Shown: positions 18,609 through 28,240, numbered from the stretch's first letter. The stretch is DNA of 64,000 nucleotides from an uncultured Clostridia bacterium (GCA_947624485.1 CANQKM010000002.1:1-64000), one strand, 5' to 3'. The notes: generated by a model from the letters alone, not told the origin. A program made the numbers and translations.

Positions 18609-20560
18609 ACAAGAGCGAAATAAAATATCTCGAGCGGCTGTCAGAGCTTTATCCGACGGTGGACAGCGCCGCGACGGAGATTATAAACATGCAGGCGATA
18701 CTCAATCTCCCTAAAGGAACGGAGCATTTTTTAAGCGACATACACGGCGAGTATGCCGCGTTTTCGCACGTTCTGCGCAACGGCTCGGGCGCGGTCAGCA
18801 AAAAGATCGACGACGTTTTCGGTCACACGCTGAGCATACAGGACAAGCGCGAGCTTGCGTCGCTCGTCTACTACCCGACGCAGAAAATAAGCTACATAAA
18901 GCATCAGGGCAAGGACACGGAGAACTGGTACAAAATAATGCTTTACCGTCTTATCGACATATGCCGCGTCGTATCGTCGAAATACACGCGCTCGAAGGTC
19001 AGGAAGGCTCTGCCGAAGGCGTACGCGTACGTCATAGAGGAGCTTATCACCGAGAAGCCGGAGGTACTGAACCGCGGCGCATACTTTGACGGCATAGTCG
19101 ACACGATTCTGGAGGTCGGCATAGCGGAAAAGTTTATTATAGCGATGGCGGAGCTTGTACACCGTCTTGTCGTAGACCACCTGCACGTCCTCGGCGACAT
19201 CTTTGACCGAGGCAGAGCGCCGCACGACATAATGGATAAGCTGTGCGACTACCATTCGCTCGACATACAGTGGGGCAACCACGACGTTATGTGGATGGGC
19301 GCGGCTGCGGGCAACACGACATGCATAGCGAATATTATCCGCAACAGCGTGCGTTACGGTAATATGGACGTTCTGGAGGACGGCTACGGCATAAATATGC
19401 TGCCGCTCGCGACGTTCGCAATGGCTGCCTACGAGGACGACAAGTGCGAGAGATTTAAGATAAAGCGGCTCGGCAGAAGAGTTACCGACGTTGCCGACAA
19501 CGACATCGAGATGAAGCTGCACAAGGCGATAGCGGTTATACAGTTTAAGCTCGAAGGTCAGCTTATCGCGAAGTATCCCGAATTTGAAATGGATTCGCGC
19601 AGACTCCTGCACCGCATAGATTTCAAAAACGGAACGGTGGAGATAGAGGGCAAAACGTACCCGATGCTCGATACGAATTTCCCGACGATAGATCCCAAAG
19701 ATCCGTACGCGCTCACCGAAAAGGAAAGCGAGGTAATGGAAAAGCTGCGCTCGGCGTTCGTGCGCTGCCAAAAGCTGCAGCGCCACACGCGCCTGCTCAT
19801 GCAGAAGGGCAGCCTGTACAAGATATACAACGGCAACCTCCTGTTCCACGGCTGCGTGCCGATGAACAGCGACGGCACGTTCAAGGAAATGACGCTCGGC
19901 GGTAAGCGTTACGGCGGCAAGGCGCTCTACGACGCGTTCGAGGCGGCTATAAGACGCTCGCTGCTGTCGCCCGACATAAAGGAACGCGTGCGCGGTGCGG
20001 ATTTGATGTGGTATCTGTGGAACGGTCCGACGTCGCCGCTTTTCGGGCGCGACAAAATGACGACGTTCGAGCGGTATTTTATAGAGGACAAGGAAACGCA
20101 CAAGGAGCATAAAAACGCGTACTACACGCTCATAAACAATGTGGAAACAGCCGACAAAATCCTCGCGGAGTTCGGGCTTGACGAAACGGGACACATAATA
20201 AACGGTCATGTTCCCGTACACCAGGGCGAGGGTGAAAATCCGCTGAAGTGCGGCGGCAAGGTGATAATGATAGACGGCGGCTTTTCAAAGGCGTACCAGA
20301 CCGTGACGGGCATAGCCGGCTACACGCTCACGTATAATTCCTACGGTCTGACGCTCACGGCGCATGAGCCGTTCAGCGGCGCGGAGGACGTTATTTACAA
20401 TAACAGGGACATCGTGTCGAACCAGGTAGCCGTCAGACATTCGGCGAACAGAATACTTGTCGGCGACACCGATAACGGCAAACGGCTTAAAGAGAGAATA
20501 GACGATTTGAAGGAGCTTATTAAGGCGTACAGACAGGGCGTTGTCGCGGAGAAACGGTAA
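18605..20560 (+). CDS. fbp: Fructose-1,6-bisphosphatase class III
   Basis: This gluconeogenic enzyme removes the 1-phosphate from fructose-1,6-bisphosphate. The 651-residue length and calcineurin-like motifs SDIHGEY, GDIFDRG, WGNHDVMW and NGHVPVHQGE mark the Firmicutes FBPase III family. The ATG at 18605 overlaps the hslO stop; frames that open earlier only run through hslO. The start is supported by the GGAGGG motif within the end of hslO. A typical length is 640-670, so the gene is complete. Confidence 0.96.
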   Translation: MNKSEIKYLERLSELYPTVDSAATEIINMQAILNLPKGTEHFLSDIHGEYAAFSHVLRNGSGAVSKKIDDVFGHTLSIQDKRELASLVYYPTQKISYIKHQGKDTENWYKIMLYRLIDICRVVSSKYTRSKVRKALPKAYAYVIEELITEKPEVLNRGAYFDGIVDTILEVGIAEKFIIAMAELVHRLVVDHLHVLGDIFDRGRAPHDIMDKLCDYHSLDIQWGNHDVMWMGAAAGNTTCIANIIRNSVRYGNMDVLEDGYGINMLPLATFAMAAYEDDKCERFKIKRLGRRVTDVADNDIEMKLHKAIAVIQFKLEGQLIAKYPEFEMDSRRLLHRIDFKNGTVEIEGKTYPMLDTNFPTIDPKDPYALTEKESEVMEKLRSAFVRCQKLQRHTRLLMQKGSLYKIYNGNLLFHGCVPMNSDGTFKEMTLGGKRYGGKALYDAFEAAIRRSLLSPDIKERVRGADLMWYLWNGPTSPLFGRDKMTTFERYFIEDKETHKEHKNAYYTLINNVETADKILAEFGLDETGHIINGHVPVHQGEGENPLKCGGKVIMIDGGFSKAYQTVTGIAGYTLTYNSYGLTLTAHEPFSGAEDVIYNNRDIVSNQVAVRHSANRILVGDTDNGKRLKERIDDLKELIKAYRQGVVAEKR

Positions 20561-20731
20561 AAATTTATACGGGCGAACACGTTTACGACGCTGAAGCGTG
20601 TGTTCCACTTGCGGTCGCCGACGCGATGGACAAATACATGCAGGGACTTATGAAGGAAAGCGACCAGTAATCCCCATGCTCTTGCCGACGGGCTATACCG
20701 CAATAATTATACAAAATTCGAGCCTCACAAA
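20561..20731 (+). other. Intergenic stretch with a gene-like fragment after fbp
   Basis: Another frame remains open up to a TAA at 20668-20670 and reads ...IYTGEHVYDAEACVPLAVADAMDK..., with GC-rich codons like the core genes. It has no credible start codon or ribosome binding site. It may be the leftover 3' end of a lost gene or chance. No family is recognised. Confidence 0.3.
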
Positions 20732-20761
20732 CAAAAAAGACTTCTCCCGAAGTCTTTTTTT
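20732..20761. terminator. Bidirectional terminator after fbp
   Basis: AAAAAAGACTTC and GAAGTCTTTTTT form a strong hairpin with a TCCC loop and a T7 tail; the A6 run on the other side makes it usable from both strands. Confidence 0.88.
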
Positions 20762-20844
20762 CATACGCGATAAACAAAAATATGATTTCAGCAGGAGCGT
20801 TTTATACCATTCGTGCCGCCAAAGACACATTTCATGCCAAACGG

Positions 20845-20873
20845 TTGGAATTTTGCGTAAAAAACGATACAAT
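20845..20873 (+). promoter_or_regulatory. Promoter of the methyltransferase-STAS gene
   Basis: TTGGAA (20845-20850), 17 bases, TACAAT (20868-20873). The start codon lies 56 bases downstream. Confidence 0.75.
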
Positions 20874-20928
20874 AATCTTACATATATAATAATCATAAAA
20901 TAAAAATATATTTAAGGAGGAACACAAA

Positions 20929-22185
20929 TTGGATAACGAAAAGGAACTCAGGGAGCAAACAAATCCGATATACAATACGGCAAAAGCCGTACTGCTGCAT
21001 TTCTGCATCGCGGGTGACAAGGACGCGCCGGTATTGGCTGAGAAATTCGGCGTAGACGCCGACTCTCTTATAGGTACGGAGGAGCAGAAGGTCGCGCTCA
21101 GCCTTGAACTGACCGTGGTTGTGGAAACGCGCTACATCTCCACGAACAAGGTCGTAAGCAATTACAAGGACAGCACTATTGTCGATATCGCATGCGGATA
21201 CTCTCCGCGCGCTCTGAATGAGCAGTTTAAGGATATGCGCTACATAGGCTGCGACCTGCCGATCGTGACGGACGAGATCGCGCCGGTTATCTGTGAAATG
21301 TGCGCCGAGCGCGGAACGAAAAGCAGGGAATATCACGGTGCCGACGCGACAAATTACCGTTCGCTCCGTGACGCTCTTGGCACGGTTGACGGCGAGATCA
21401 CCATAATATCCGACGGACTGCTCACATATTTGAGCAACTCCGAGCTTACCGAGCTTTGCACGAATATCCGCCGCCTGCTCAAGGAATTCGGCGGACGGTG
21501 GGTAACGTCCGACACCGACCTGAACCCGCTGTTTATGGCGGCGCTTAAGGCTGTCCACGGCGAAGCCGCGTTTGAGGATTTGGTAAAGACCATGAACGTA
21601 TACGCCGAGCAGTCGGACACAAACATAGAAGTGCAGAATATGACCGTTTTGGCGTACGATTTTGAAAACACCATGAAAACGGTTACGGACTTCCTTCGCT
21701 CGGTCGGCTTAAAGTGGGAGCGCGTGCCAATGTCGGATTACGTGACGGAGATCGGCAGCCTTGCGGATTACTCCGACGAGGCGAAAGCGGATTATATAAA
21801 GTCGCTTGAAAACGTATATATCTGGATCTTCACTCCCGACGAGGATTTCAAGGAAACGGAAGAAAACTACGACAGCGCGTCGTTCGGCGTGACGGCTAAC
21901 GCTCACGGCGGCGAGATGAAAATCACGCTCCGCGGCAGACTTGACTCCGTGACCGCGCCGGAGCTTCTGGGAGTTTACGAGAAAACGACGGCTCAGGAAA
22001 AGGTTACGAAAATCACCGTTGACGCGTCTGAGCTTGAATATATTTCGTCGGCGGGACTGCGCGTGCTGCTTCTTATGACTAAGCAGGCAGGCAGCGGCAA
22101 CCTGACCGTAACCGGTCAAAACGAAACGGTCCGTACTATCTTTGAACAGACGGGCTTTACCGATATTATAAACTGCGCGGATTAA
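20929..22185 (+). CDS. SAM-dependent methyltransferase fused to a STAS domain
   Basis: This 418-residue protein has two parts. Residues about 1-290 resemble the class I methyltransferases of the leucine carboxyl / O-methyltransferase type: VDIACGYSPRALNEQF is the SAM-binding loop, then DLPIVTDEI and a DGLLTYLSNSEL segment. Residues about 325-418 form a STAS domain (GEMKITLRGRLDSVTAPELL, then VDASELEYISSAGLRVLLL), with a serine at the usual phosphorylation site. STAS domains act as anti-anti-sigma switches or signal sensors, so activity may be controlled by phosphorylation. The start is TTG, with AAGGAGG eight bases upstream. The gene stands alone between terminators. Target and partner are unknown. 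Confidence 0.8.
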   Translation: MDNEKELREQTNPIYNTAKAVLLHFCIAGDKDAPVLAEKFGVDADSLIGTEEQKVALSLELTVVVETRYISTNKVVSNYKDSTIVDIACGYSPRALNEQFKDMRYIGCDLPIVTDEIAPVICEMCAERGTKSREYHGADATNYRSLRDALGTVDGEITIISDGLLTYLSNSELTELCTNIRRLLKEFGGRWVTSDTDLNPLFMAALKAVHGEAAFEDLVKTMNVYAEQSDTNIEVQNMTVLAYDFENTMKTVTDFLRSVGLKWERVPMSDYVTEIGSLADYSDEAKADYIKSLENVYIWIFTPDEDFKETEENYDSASFGVTANAHGGEMKITLRGRLDSVTAPELLGVYEKTTAQEKVTKITVDASELEYISSAGLRVLLLMTKQAGSGNLTVTGQNETVRTIFEQTGFTDIINCAD

Positions 22186-22216
22186 AACGCGGCAAAATCG
22201 ACAGATGACAATTTAA

Positions 22217-22250
22217 GCGCCTCCGGGATGTAAAAGCTCGGAGGCGTTTG
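22217..22250 (+). terminator. Terminator of the methyltransferase-STAS gene
   Basis: CGCCTCCG pairs with CGGAGGCG across a 13-base loop and is followed by TTTGTGATT. The T-run is short, so strength is moderate. Confidence 0.7.
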
Positions 22251-22253
22251 TGA

Positions 22254-22282
22254 TTGACTTTATTTGTTAAGTATATTATAAT
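22254..22282 (+). promoter_or_regulatory. Promoter upstream of the ComEA-like gene
   Basis: TTGACT (22254-22259), 17 bases, TATAAT (22277-22282), a near-perfect match. A second weaker candidate (TGGAAA at 22381, TATACT at 22404) lies closer to the gene. The 22283-22380 leader has no other recognised feature. Confidence 0.8.
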
Positions 22283-22450
22283 TATAACATAAATCGCCCG
22301 CTTTTCGGATATGCGGTCAAAACGCGTCACCCGCATCCGAGCGGACGCGAAATTTTTTTCGGTTAATTTGAAAAAAATTATGGAAAATACAAAAATTTAA
22401 TGCTATACTGTATATATACGAATGACAAAATTTGCTCGGAGGTATAAAAA

Positions 22451-22828
22451 GTGGCGAAGGCAAGCAGAAAGACCGCGGCTGTGCTGGGCGTTGCCGCGTT
22501 GTTTGCGGCGATAACGGCGTCGGGGTATCTCATCGAACGGTTCGACAGGGACGCGTTCATAGAGGAGAGCGTCGTCAGCGAGGAAAATGTGTATTACGCC
22601 GAGGAAAGCAAGGGCGAAGACGGAGCGCTGATAGACATAAATACCGCCGACACCGAAACGCTCGAAAAGCTCGACGGTATAGGCGAGGCTCTCGCAGAGC
22701 GCATACGCGATTACAGAGAGACGCACGGCGGCTTCGGCGTGATCGAAGAAATCATGAATGTGCCGGGAATAAGCGAGAGCAAGTTTGAAGATATAAAGGA
22801 TGATATATGCGCCGCGCCGCGCGGCTGA
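22451..22828 (+). CDS. ComEA-like helix-hairpin-helix protein
   Basis: This 125-residue protein has one N-terminal membrane anchor (about 8-26) and a C-terminal double helix-hairpin-helix domain (LIDINTADTETLEKLDGIGEALAERI, then VPGISESKFEDI). It matches the DNA-binding half of ComEA, the surface receptor in DNA uptake. It lacks the SLBB domain of longer ComEA, and no comEC is adjacent, so the competence role is unsure. The GTG start follows GGAGG. It lies 13 bases upstream of the response regulator gene. Confidence 0.75.
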   Translation: MAKASRKTAAVLGVAALFAAITASGYLIERFDRDAFIEESVVSEENVYYAEESKGEDGALIDINTADTETLEKLDGIGEALAERIRDYRETHGGFGVIEEIMNVPGISESKFEDIKDDICAAPRG

Positions 22829-22841
22829 AAGGAAGAATAAA

Positions 22842-23525
22842 ATGAAAATACTTGTTGTGGACGACGAAAAGCTTCTTGTCAAGGCGACAAAATTCAATCT
22901 CGAACAGGAGGGCTACACGGTCGTCACGGCGTTTGACGGCGAGGAGGCAATACGTATCGCGCATGACAATACGATAGACCTCATCCTGCTCGACCTCATG
23001 CTGCCGAAGGTGGACGGCTTTACCGCCTGCCGCACGATACGCGGCTTTTCAAACGTCCCCATAATCATGCTCACGGCGAAAAGCGACGACATAGATAAAA
23101 TACTCGGTCTCGAATACGGCGCGGACGATTACATAACAAAGCCGTTCAACATACGCGAGGTGACGGCGCGCATAAAGGCGATACTGCGCCGCGTAAGCCC
23201 CGAACCGAAGGGCGGACAGGAAAAGACGATAGTTTCCGGCGACATAACGCTCGACTACAATTTCAGACGTATAATGATGAACGACAAGGTAATAGAGCTG
23301 ACGGGCAAGGAGTTTGACCTGCTTGAGCTTTTTGTGCGCAATCCCGGCAAGGTGTACACGCGCGAGAATCTTCTGGACATCGCGTGGGGCTTCGATTATC
23401 CCGGCGACGTGCGCACGGTCGACGTGCATATAAGACGGCTCCGCGAAAAGATAGAGAAAAATCCGGCCGAGCCGGAGCATATAAAGACAAAGTGGGGTGT
23501 CGGCTATTATTACAAAAATAACTAA
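22842..23525 (+). CDS. OmpR-family response regulator
   Basis: This 227-residue DNA-binding regulator has a receiver domain with acidic pocket DDE (7-9), phospho-acceptor Asp51 (LILLDLMLPKVDG) and Lys in TKPFN. The C-terminal winged helix (about 130-227) includes GKVYTRENLLDIAWG and VDVHIRRLREKIE. The ATG at 22842 follows AAGGAAG. The sensor kinase gene overlaps its 3' end, so the two form one two-component pair. The PhoB/WalR-like sequence fits envelope or phosphate control, but the signal is not evident. Confidence 0.94.
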   Translation: MKILVVDDEKLLVKATKFNLEQEGYTVVTAFDGEEAIRIAHDNTIDLILLDLMLPKVDGFTACRTIRGFSNVPIIMLTAKSDDIDKILGLEYGADDYITKPFNIREVTARIKAILRRVSPEPKGGQEKTIVSGDITLDYNFRRIMMNDKVIELTGKEFDLLELFVRNPGKVYTRENLLDIAWGFDYPGDVRTVDVHIRRLREKIEKNPAEPEHIKTKWGVGYYYKNN

Positions 23526-24990
23526 GCTCTTATCAAAAATCAGAGGAATGTTCAGTTCAATGCGTTTCACGATGATTTCAACGTATATAGTAATCATCGT
23601 GATAACGCTTGTTTTGATGAATATTTACGTCGTTGTATCTCTTAGCGAAAGCCTTTACGACAGCGAAAAGGTAAACATGTACGCGCAGGCGAACATCATC
23701 GCCGAAACGGCCTCGGGCGTGTGGGGGAATGACGACAGCGCGACTGCGGCAAAAAAGCTAGAGCCGTTTGTCGAGGGTACTCTTGCCGGCACGAAGGTGC
23801 GCGGCGTTGTGACGAACACCTCGTACAACGTGATGTACGACACCAACACGGAATCGCGGCTCGCGGGCAAGGTGTTCATGAGGGACGTGTTAAACCGCGC
23901 CTTAAAGGGCGAGCAAGCCGACGCGACGACCGATTACGTAAACGACATGAAGATTTTGAGCGTAGCCGTGCCTGTTTATGTGAACAACAATATTGTCGGC
24001 GGCGTGTACCTTGCGAAATCCGTAAACGCCATTGAGGCGACGACAAGCTCCACAAGCACGAGACTTATGGTATTCAGCATACTTATAGTCATAATAATCG
24101 GTATGCTCAGTCTCGGCATGAGCTACATAATACTTTCGCCGCTCCAGCAGTTCCGGAGCGTCGCGAGCGATATTTCAAAGGGCGACTTTTCAAAGCGCAT
24201 AAAGATAAAGGGAAAAAGCGAGATAGCGCAGATGGGCGAGACGCTCAATTACATGTGCGACGAGCTTGAGCTTTTGGAGGAAAAACGGCGCAAATTCGTG
24301 TCCGACGCGTCGCACGAGCTAAAAACGCCGATGGCGGGAATCAAGCTTATATGCGACAGTCTCGTATCGGCTGAAAATCTCGATCCCGAAATGGTAAAGG
24401 AATTTCTCGGCGACATGTCGGACGAGGTCGACCGCCTTACGAGAATTGTGGATAGGCTTCTCGTACTCACCAAGCTCGACGCGGGCGGCAGCTCTTTGAA
24501 GCTCGAGGAAACGGATATAAAGGTTCTCATTGACCACGTCGTTAAAAAGCTGACGCCTATCGCTACCGCGAAGGATATGGTAATATCCGCAGGCTTCCGC
24601 AGCGCGGAATACCCGCCGATACTGCTCGACTACGACAAAATGTACGAGGCGCTTTACAACATAGTCGATAACGCGGTGAAGTATTCGCCGGAGGGCGGAT
24701 TTGTACAGATAGACGTGACGGCTGACAGCAACTATCTCACAATTAAGATAGAGGATAACGGCCCCGGTATACCCGAAGCGGAGCGAGACAGGATATTCGA
24801 GCGTTTCTACCGCCTTGACGATTCCCGCGCGCGCGACACGGGCGGCACGGGACTCGGTCTCGCGATAACAAAGGAAGCCGTGCTTATGCACAACGGCACG
24901 ATAGAGGTTGAAAACGCGTCGGAGGTCGGCAGCGTGTTCACGATAAGACTTCCGTACAAGGTAAAGCCGCAGACGGACAGGGAGGGCTGA
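23497..24990 (+). CDS. Sensor histidine kinase
   Basis: This 497-residue membrane kinase has a helix at about 24-46, an extracytoplasmic sensor domain (about 50-180), a second helix (about 187-212) and a HAMP domain. HisKA follows with His273 in SDASHELKTPMAG, then HATPase motifs NIVDNAVKYSPEG (N), DNGPGIP (G1), FERFYR (F) and GTGLGLAI (G2). The GTG at 23497 overlaps the regulator gene by 29 bases; an ATG at 23560 with AGAGGA 12 bases upstream is an alternative start, giving 476 residues. It is the cognate partner of the preceding regulator. Confidence 0.93.
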   Translation: MSAIITKITKLLSKIRGMFSSMRFTMISTYIVIIVITLVLMNIYVVVSLSESLYDSEKVNMYAQANIIAETASGVWGNDDSATAAKKLEPFVEGTLAGTKVRGVVTNTSYNVMYDTNTESRLAGKVFMRDVLNRALKGEQADATTDYVNDMKILSVAVPVYVNNNIVGGVYLAKSVNAIEATTSSTSTRLMVFSILIVIIIGMLSLGMSYIILSPLQQFRSVASDISKGDFSKRIKIKGKSEIAQMGETLNYMCDELELLEEKRRKFVSDASHELKTPMAGIKLICDSLVSAENLDPEMVKEFLGDMSDEVDRLTRIVDRLLVLTKLDAGGSSLKLEETDIKVLIDHVVKKLTPIATAKDMVISAGFRSAEYPPILLDYDKMYEALYNIVDNAVKYSPEGGFVQIDVTADSNYLTIKIEDNGPGIPEAERDRIFERFYRLDDSRARDTGGTGLGLAITKEAVLMHNGTIEVENASEVGSVFTIRLPYKVKPQTDREG

Positions 24991-24992
24991 GG

Positions 24993-25922
24993 ATGAAATA
25001 TAAGAATTTATTTATGCCCGCCGCCGCGCTTATAATTTTGGCGGCTGTGATACTGACGATAACGTTCTGCACCGGCGACGGGGCAAAAAACCGCTACGAT
25101 GCCGCGCTCTATTTCTATAACGAGCAGGAAACGACGATTGAGGCGGAGAACCGCACAGTACATTATACAGACCGCGGGGAGCTTGCGGAGCGTATAGTCG
25201 GGGAGCTTATAAAGGGCCCCGAAAGCGCGAAGAGCCGCCGGGTGATCCCCTCCGATGCGAAGCTCATATCCGTGAGCGGCGTTGAGGACGGCGAGGTAAT
25301 AGTGAATTTCTCGAAGGAGTTTTGCACGGGCGACGCGAAGAACGATATACTTGCCGTATATTCGGTCGTCAAGTCGCTTTGCGCCGTGCGCGGCGTGAAC
25401 AGCGTAAAGGTAGTCGCCGACGGCGCGGACATACTCGCGGAGGACGGCTCGATAATAGGCTTCCTGACCGACCAGGACATAAACCTGTCAACCGACACCT
25501 ATAACAGCGAGATGCGCGAGGTAACGCTGTATTTCCCGTCAAACGAAAGCGGCGGCCTGGGCAGAGAGATACGCAGCATACGCGTCACCGACCAGCAGCC
25601 GCTCGCGCAGTACGTCATAAACGAGCTTATAAAAGGCCCGCAGACGGAGGGACTTTACGCGTCAATGAGCGGCGAAACGAAGATCCACAGCGTGGAAATA
25701 ATGAACGGAATATGCTTTGTGAATTTTACGGAAAGCTTCATAGAGAAAAACGCGGGTTCTGCGGAGCAGGAAAGGCTTACGATAGCCTCGATCGCGGATT
25801 CGCTTACAGAGCTTGAAAACATTGACCGCGTTCAGCTGTTGATAAACGGCATGCGTGTAAACGATTTCGGCAGCATAAATATTTTCGGAATGTTCGCGCG
25901 CGACGAGAGCGTTATAAAATAA
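24993..25922 (+). CDS. GerMN-domain lipoprotein
   Basis: This 309-residue exported protein has a signal helix ending in a possible lipobox (LTITFC, Cys near 27). Two GerMN domains follow (about 35-160 and 175-300), each with the LIKGP and VNFS/VNFT motifs. GerMN is named from the spore germination protein GerM but also occurs in non-spore envelope proteins, such as LpqB beside the MtrAB two-component system. That parallel suggests this protein adjusts signalling by the neighbouring kinase. It starts two bases after the kinase stop, with GGGAGG upstream. The regulatory link is inference. Confidence 0.85.
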   Translation: MKYKNLFMPAAALIILAAVILTITFCTGDGAKNRYDAALYFYNEQETTIEAENRTVHYTDRGELAERIVGELIKGPESAKSRRVIPSDAKLISVSGVEDGEVIVNFSKEFCTGDAKNDILAVYSVVKSLCAVRGVNSVKVVADGADILAEDGSIIGFLTDQDINLSTDTYNSEMREVTLYFPSNESGGLGREIRSIRVTDQQPLAQYVINELIKGPQTEGLYASMSGETKIHSVEIMNGICFVNFTESFIEKNAGSAEQERLTIASIADSLTELENIDRVQLLINGMRVNDFGSINIFGMFARDESVIK

Positions 25923-25941
25923 CGAATGAGCCTTATCATTA

Positions 25942-25970
25942 TTGACGCGGGCGCAAAAAGATGATAGAAT
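25942..25970 (+). promoter_or_regulatory. guaA promoter
   Basis: TTGACG (25942-25947), 17 bases, TAGAAT (25965-25970). The 33-base leader is too short for a purine riboswitch, and none is visible. Confidence 0.78.
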
Positions 25971-26003
25971 AGATAAAACACACCGAAAACGGAGGGTATC
26001 ACA

Positions 26004-27536
26004 ATGCAGAATGAAACGATAATCGTACTCGACTTCGGCGGTCAGTACAATCAGCTTATCGCGCGTCGCGTGCGCGAGTGCAATGTGTACTGCGAGGTCA
26101 TTCCGTACAGCGCGGACATAGAAAAAATAAAAGCGAAAAACCCGGCGGGCATTATTTTCACCGGCGGCCCGAACAGCGTGTACGCGGAGGATGCTCCGAA
26201 GTGCAGCGACGATGTGTTTAAGCTCGGCGTCCCGATTTTGGGTATATGCTACGGCAATCAGCTTATGGCTCAGGCGCTGGGCGGCACGGTCGAAACAGCC
26301 GACAAGCGCGAGTACGGCAAAACAGAGATAAAGCTCGGTAAAAGCAAGTTGTTTGAGGGCATCGAGGAAAACACGGTCTGCTGGATGAGCCACACCGATT
26401 TTGTGTCAAAGGTTCCCGACGGCTTCAAAATAACGGCAACAACATCAAGCTGCCCCGCCGCGGCATACGAGAACGAGGAAAAGAAGCTCTACGCCGTTCA
26501 GTTCCATCCCGAGGTAAACCACACCGTAAGAGGAAAGGAAATGCTTCGTAATTTCCTTTATAACGTCTGCGGCTGCAAGGGCGACTGGGTTATGAGCGAT
26601 TTCGCGAAACGCTCTATTGAGGCGCTTAGAGAGAAAATCGGAGACGGCAAGGTGCTTTGCGCGCTGTCGGGCGGCGTTGACTCGTCCGTGGCGGCAGTAA
26701 TGCTGCATAAGGCGGTAGGCAAACAGCTTACGTGTGTTTTCGTGGATAACGGCTTGCTCAGAAAAAATGAGGGCGACGAGGTTGAGAGCTTGTTCCGTGA
26801 GCAGTTTGACATTAACCTTGTCCGCGCGAACGCGCAGGACAGATTTTTAAGCAAGCTCGCGGGCGTGACAGAACCCGAAAAAAAGCGCAAGATAATAGGC
26901 GAGGAATTTATAAGAGTATTTGAGGCGGAAGCGAAGAAAATCGGCAAGGTGGACTTCCTCGTGCAGGGTACGATTTACCCCGACGTTATCGAGTCGGGTG
27001 CGGGCGACGCCGCGACGATAAAAAGCCACCACAACGTCGGCGGTCTGCCGGAACACGTTGATTTTAAGGAAATTGTCGAGCCGCTGCGCGACCTGTTCAA
27101 GGACGAGGTAAGGCAGCTTGGAATAGAGATCGGTCTGCCGGAAAAATTCGTCTGGCGCCAGCCGTTCCCCGGACCGGGATTGGCGGTAAGAGTGATCGGC
27201 GAAATTACGGAGGATAAGCTTGCGATACTGCGTGACGCGGACGCTATTTTCCGAGAGGAAATAGCGAACGCCGGCTTGGAGCGCGACATAAATCAGTATT
27301 TCGCGGTGATCACCGATATGCGAAGCGTCGGCGTAATGGGCGACGGAAGAACGTATGATTATACGCTTGCTCTCCGCGCCGTGACAACGACCGACTTCAT
27401 GACCGCTAACTGGGCAAGAATACCGTACGACGTACTCGAAAAAGCGTCCAACCGTATCGTCAACGAGGTCAAACACGTCAACCGCCTCGTCTACGACATC
27501 ACCTCCAAACCCCCGGCAACGATTGAGTGGGAATGA
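26004..27536 (+). CDS. guaA: GMP synthase (glutamine-hydrolysing)
   Basis: GuaA aminates XMP to GMP. The 510-residue enzyme has the glutamine amidotransferase domain with catalytic Cys in LGICYGNQ and HPE triad, then the ATP-PP domain with [11 protein letters not shown]. The dimerisation domain ends in the conserved [15 protein letters not shown] precedes the ATG. The last codons (GAG TGG GAA T) are the integration core used by all elements downstream, and integration leaves the reading frame intact. guaA 3' ends are a known island target in Firmicutes. Confidence 0.98.
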   Translation: MQNETIIVLDFGGQYNQLIARRVRECNVYCEVIPYSADIEKIKAKNPAGIIFTGGPNSVYAEDAPKCSDDVFKLGVPILGICYGNQLMAQALGGTVETADKREYGKTEIKLGKSKLFEGIEENTVCWMSHTDFVSKVPDGFKITATTSSCPAAAYENEEKKLYAVQFHPEVNHTVRGKEMLRNFLYNVCGCKGDWVMSDFAKRSIEALREKIGDGKVLCALSGGVDSSVAAVMLHKAVGKQLTCVFVDNGLLRKNEGDEVESLFREQFDINLVRANAQDRFLSKLAGVTEPEKKRKIIGEEFIRVFEAEAKKIGKVDFLVQGTIYPDVIESGAGDAATIKSHHNVGGLPEHVDFKEIVEPLRDLFKDEVRQLGIEIGLPEKFVWRQPFPGPGLAVRVIGEITEDKLAILRDADAIFREEIANAGLERDINQYFAVITDMRSVGVMGDGRTYDYTLALRAVTTTDFMTANWARIPYDVLEKASNRIVNEVKHVNRLVYDITSKPPATIEWE

Positions 27537-27613
27537 TGTACGAAACGGCTGAACACCGCATAAATACTGGGTTTTTCGAAAATTAAAAGGTGTTTTGGCA
27601 ACGATTTGGCAAC
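27525..27613. repeat. attL: guaA core and left arm pair of element A
   Basis: Core GAGTGGGAAT at 27525-27534 covers the end of guaA. TGGCAAC occurs at 27596-27602 and 27607-27613, 11 bases apart, starting 71 bases after the core. The same geometry recurs at each later left end. Confidence 0.85.
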
Positions 27614-27634
27614 ATCTGTATTATTCATAATAAT

Positions 27635-27676
27635 TAAGAGCTAACTGATTTTTTGTAAAATCGGTTAGCTCTTTTT
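27635..27676. terminator. Bidirectional terminator at the left end of element A
   Basis: AAGAGCTAACTGATTTT and AAAATCGGTTAGCTCTT form a long hairpin with T-runs both ways, placed between guaA and the convergent repressor gene. Near-identical hairpins occur at 35621-35660 and 50128-50170 in the left ends of the next elements. Confidence 0.88.
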
Positions 27677-27712
27677 GTCTTGTCATTTTTAATTTATTGA
27701 AAATGACACAGA

Positions 27713-28240
27713 TTATTTGCTTTTAGAAGATTTTTTTGCTTCGGTGAAAATATCGCTGATTTGTTGTGACGGAACTTTAACCCATTTTTGTGTTGTATCA
27801 AATTCGGGGTAATGATAACGCCATTCGTCATATTCTTCTTTGGCGATATTGCCGTCATAAAACTTTTTGGCGGTTTCAAGCCAAGCAAAAAGCATTTTAT
27901 GAAGATTAGCGGCAGAGTTGCCTTTTGATGTATCAACACGCAAACAAACATCTCCGTCTGTTTCTTCAATTTTTACGCCGTATATATCTTCCAATGCAAA
28001 GAGAGTGTGCATTAAGCCAACATAGCTGTCAATGTTGGGAACATTTAAGGCAGCAGGAGAAACTTCTAACACTTTGGCAAGGTCATTTGTTAAATTCTCT
28101 TTCGGTGTTCTTGTGCCCGATTCATATTGTGCCATACGAATATCAGCAGTCTTTTCATCAAAGCCGACTGCCATACCTAACCATTTTTGTGTCATACCTT
28201 TAAGATTGCGTAAAAAGCGTATTCTTTCACCTATTGCCAT
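27713..28240 (-). CDS. XRE-family repressor of element A
   Basis: This 175-residue regulator has an N-terminal helix-turn-helix (MAIGERIRFLRNLKGMTQKWLG...IRMAQYESGTRTPKE, about 1-60). The C-terminal region (about 70-170) is shared with the repressors at 35821 and 59014 and includes the EEYDEWRYHYPEF motif. It is divergent from xis-int, and operators of the form TAAAC-N6-GTTTA lie in both promoters, so it most likely represses excision and itself. AAGGAG is nine bases before the ATG. The C-terminal domain is not a LexA-type protease, so induction may not depend on SOS. Confidence 0.88.
   Translation of the reverse strand: MAIGERIRFLRNLKGMTQKWLGMAVGFDEKTADIRMAQYESGTRTPKENLTNDLAKVLEVSPAALNVPNIDSYVGLMHTLFALEDIYGVKIEETDGDVCLRVDTSKGNSAANLHKMLFAWLETAKKFYDGNIAKEEYDEWRYHYPEFDTTQKWVKVPSQQISDIFTEAKKSSKSK

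Noticed and set aside
20561..20670. A gene starting at the ATG near 20625 after fbp
   Set aside because: No ribosome binding site and only 15 codons; kept only as a possible fragment.
25923..26003. Purine riboswitch before guaA
   Set aside because: The leader after the promoter is about 33 bases, too short for the aptamer.
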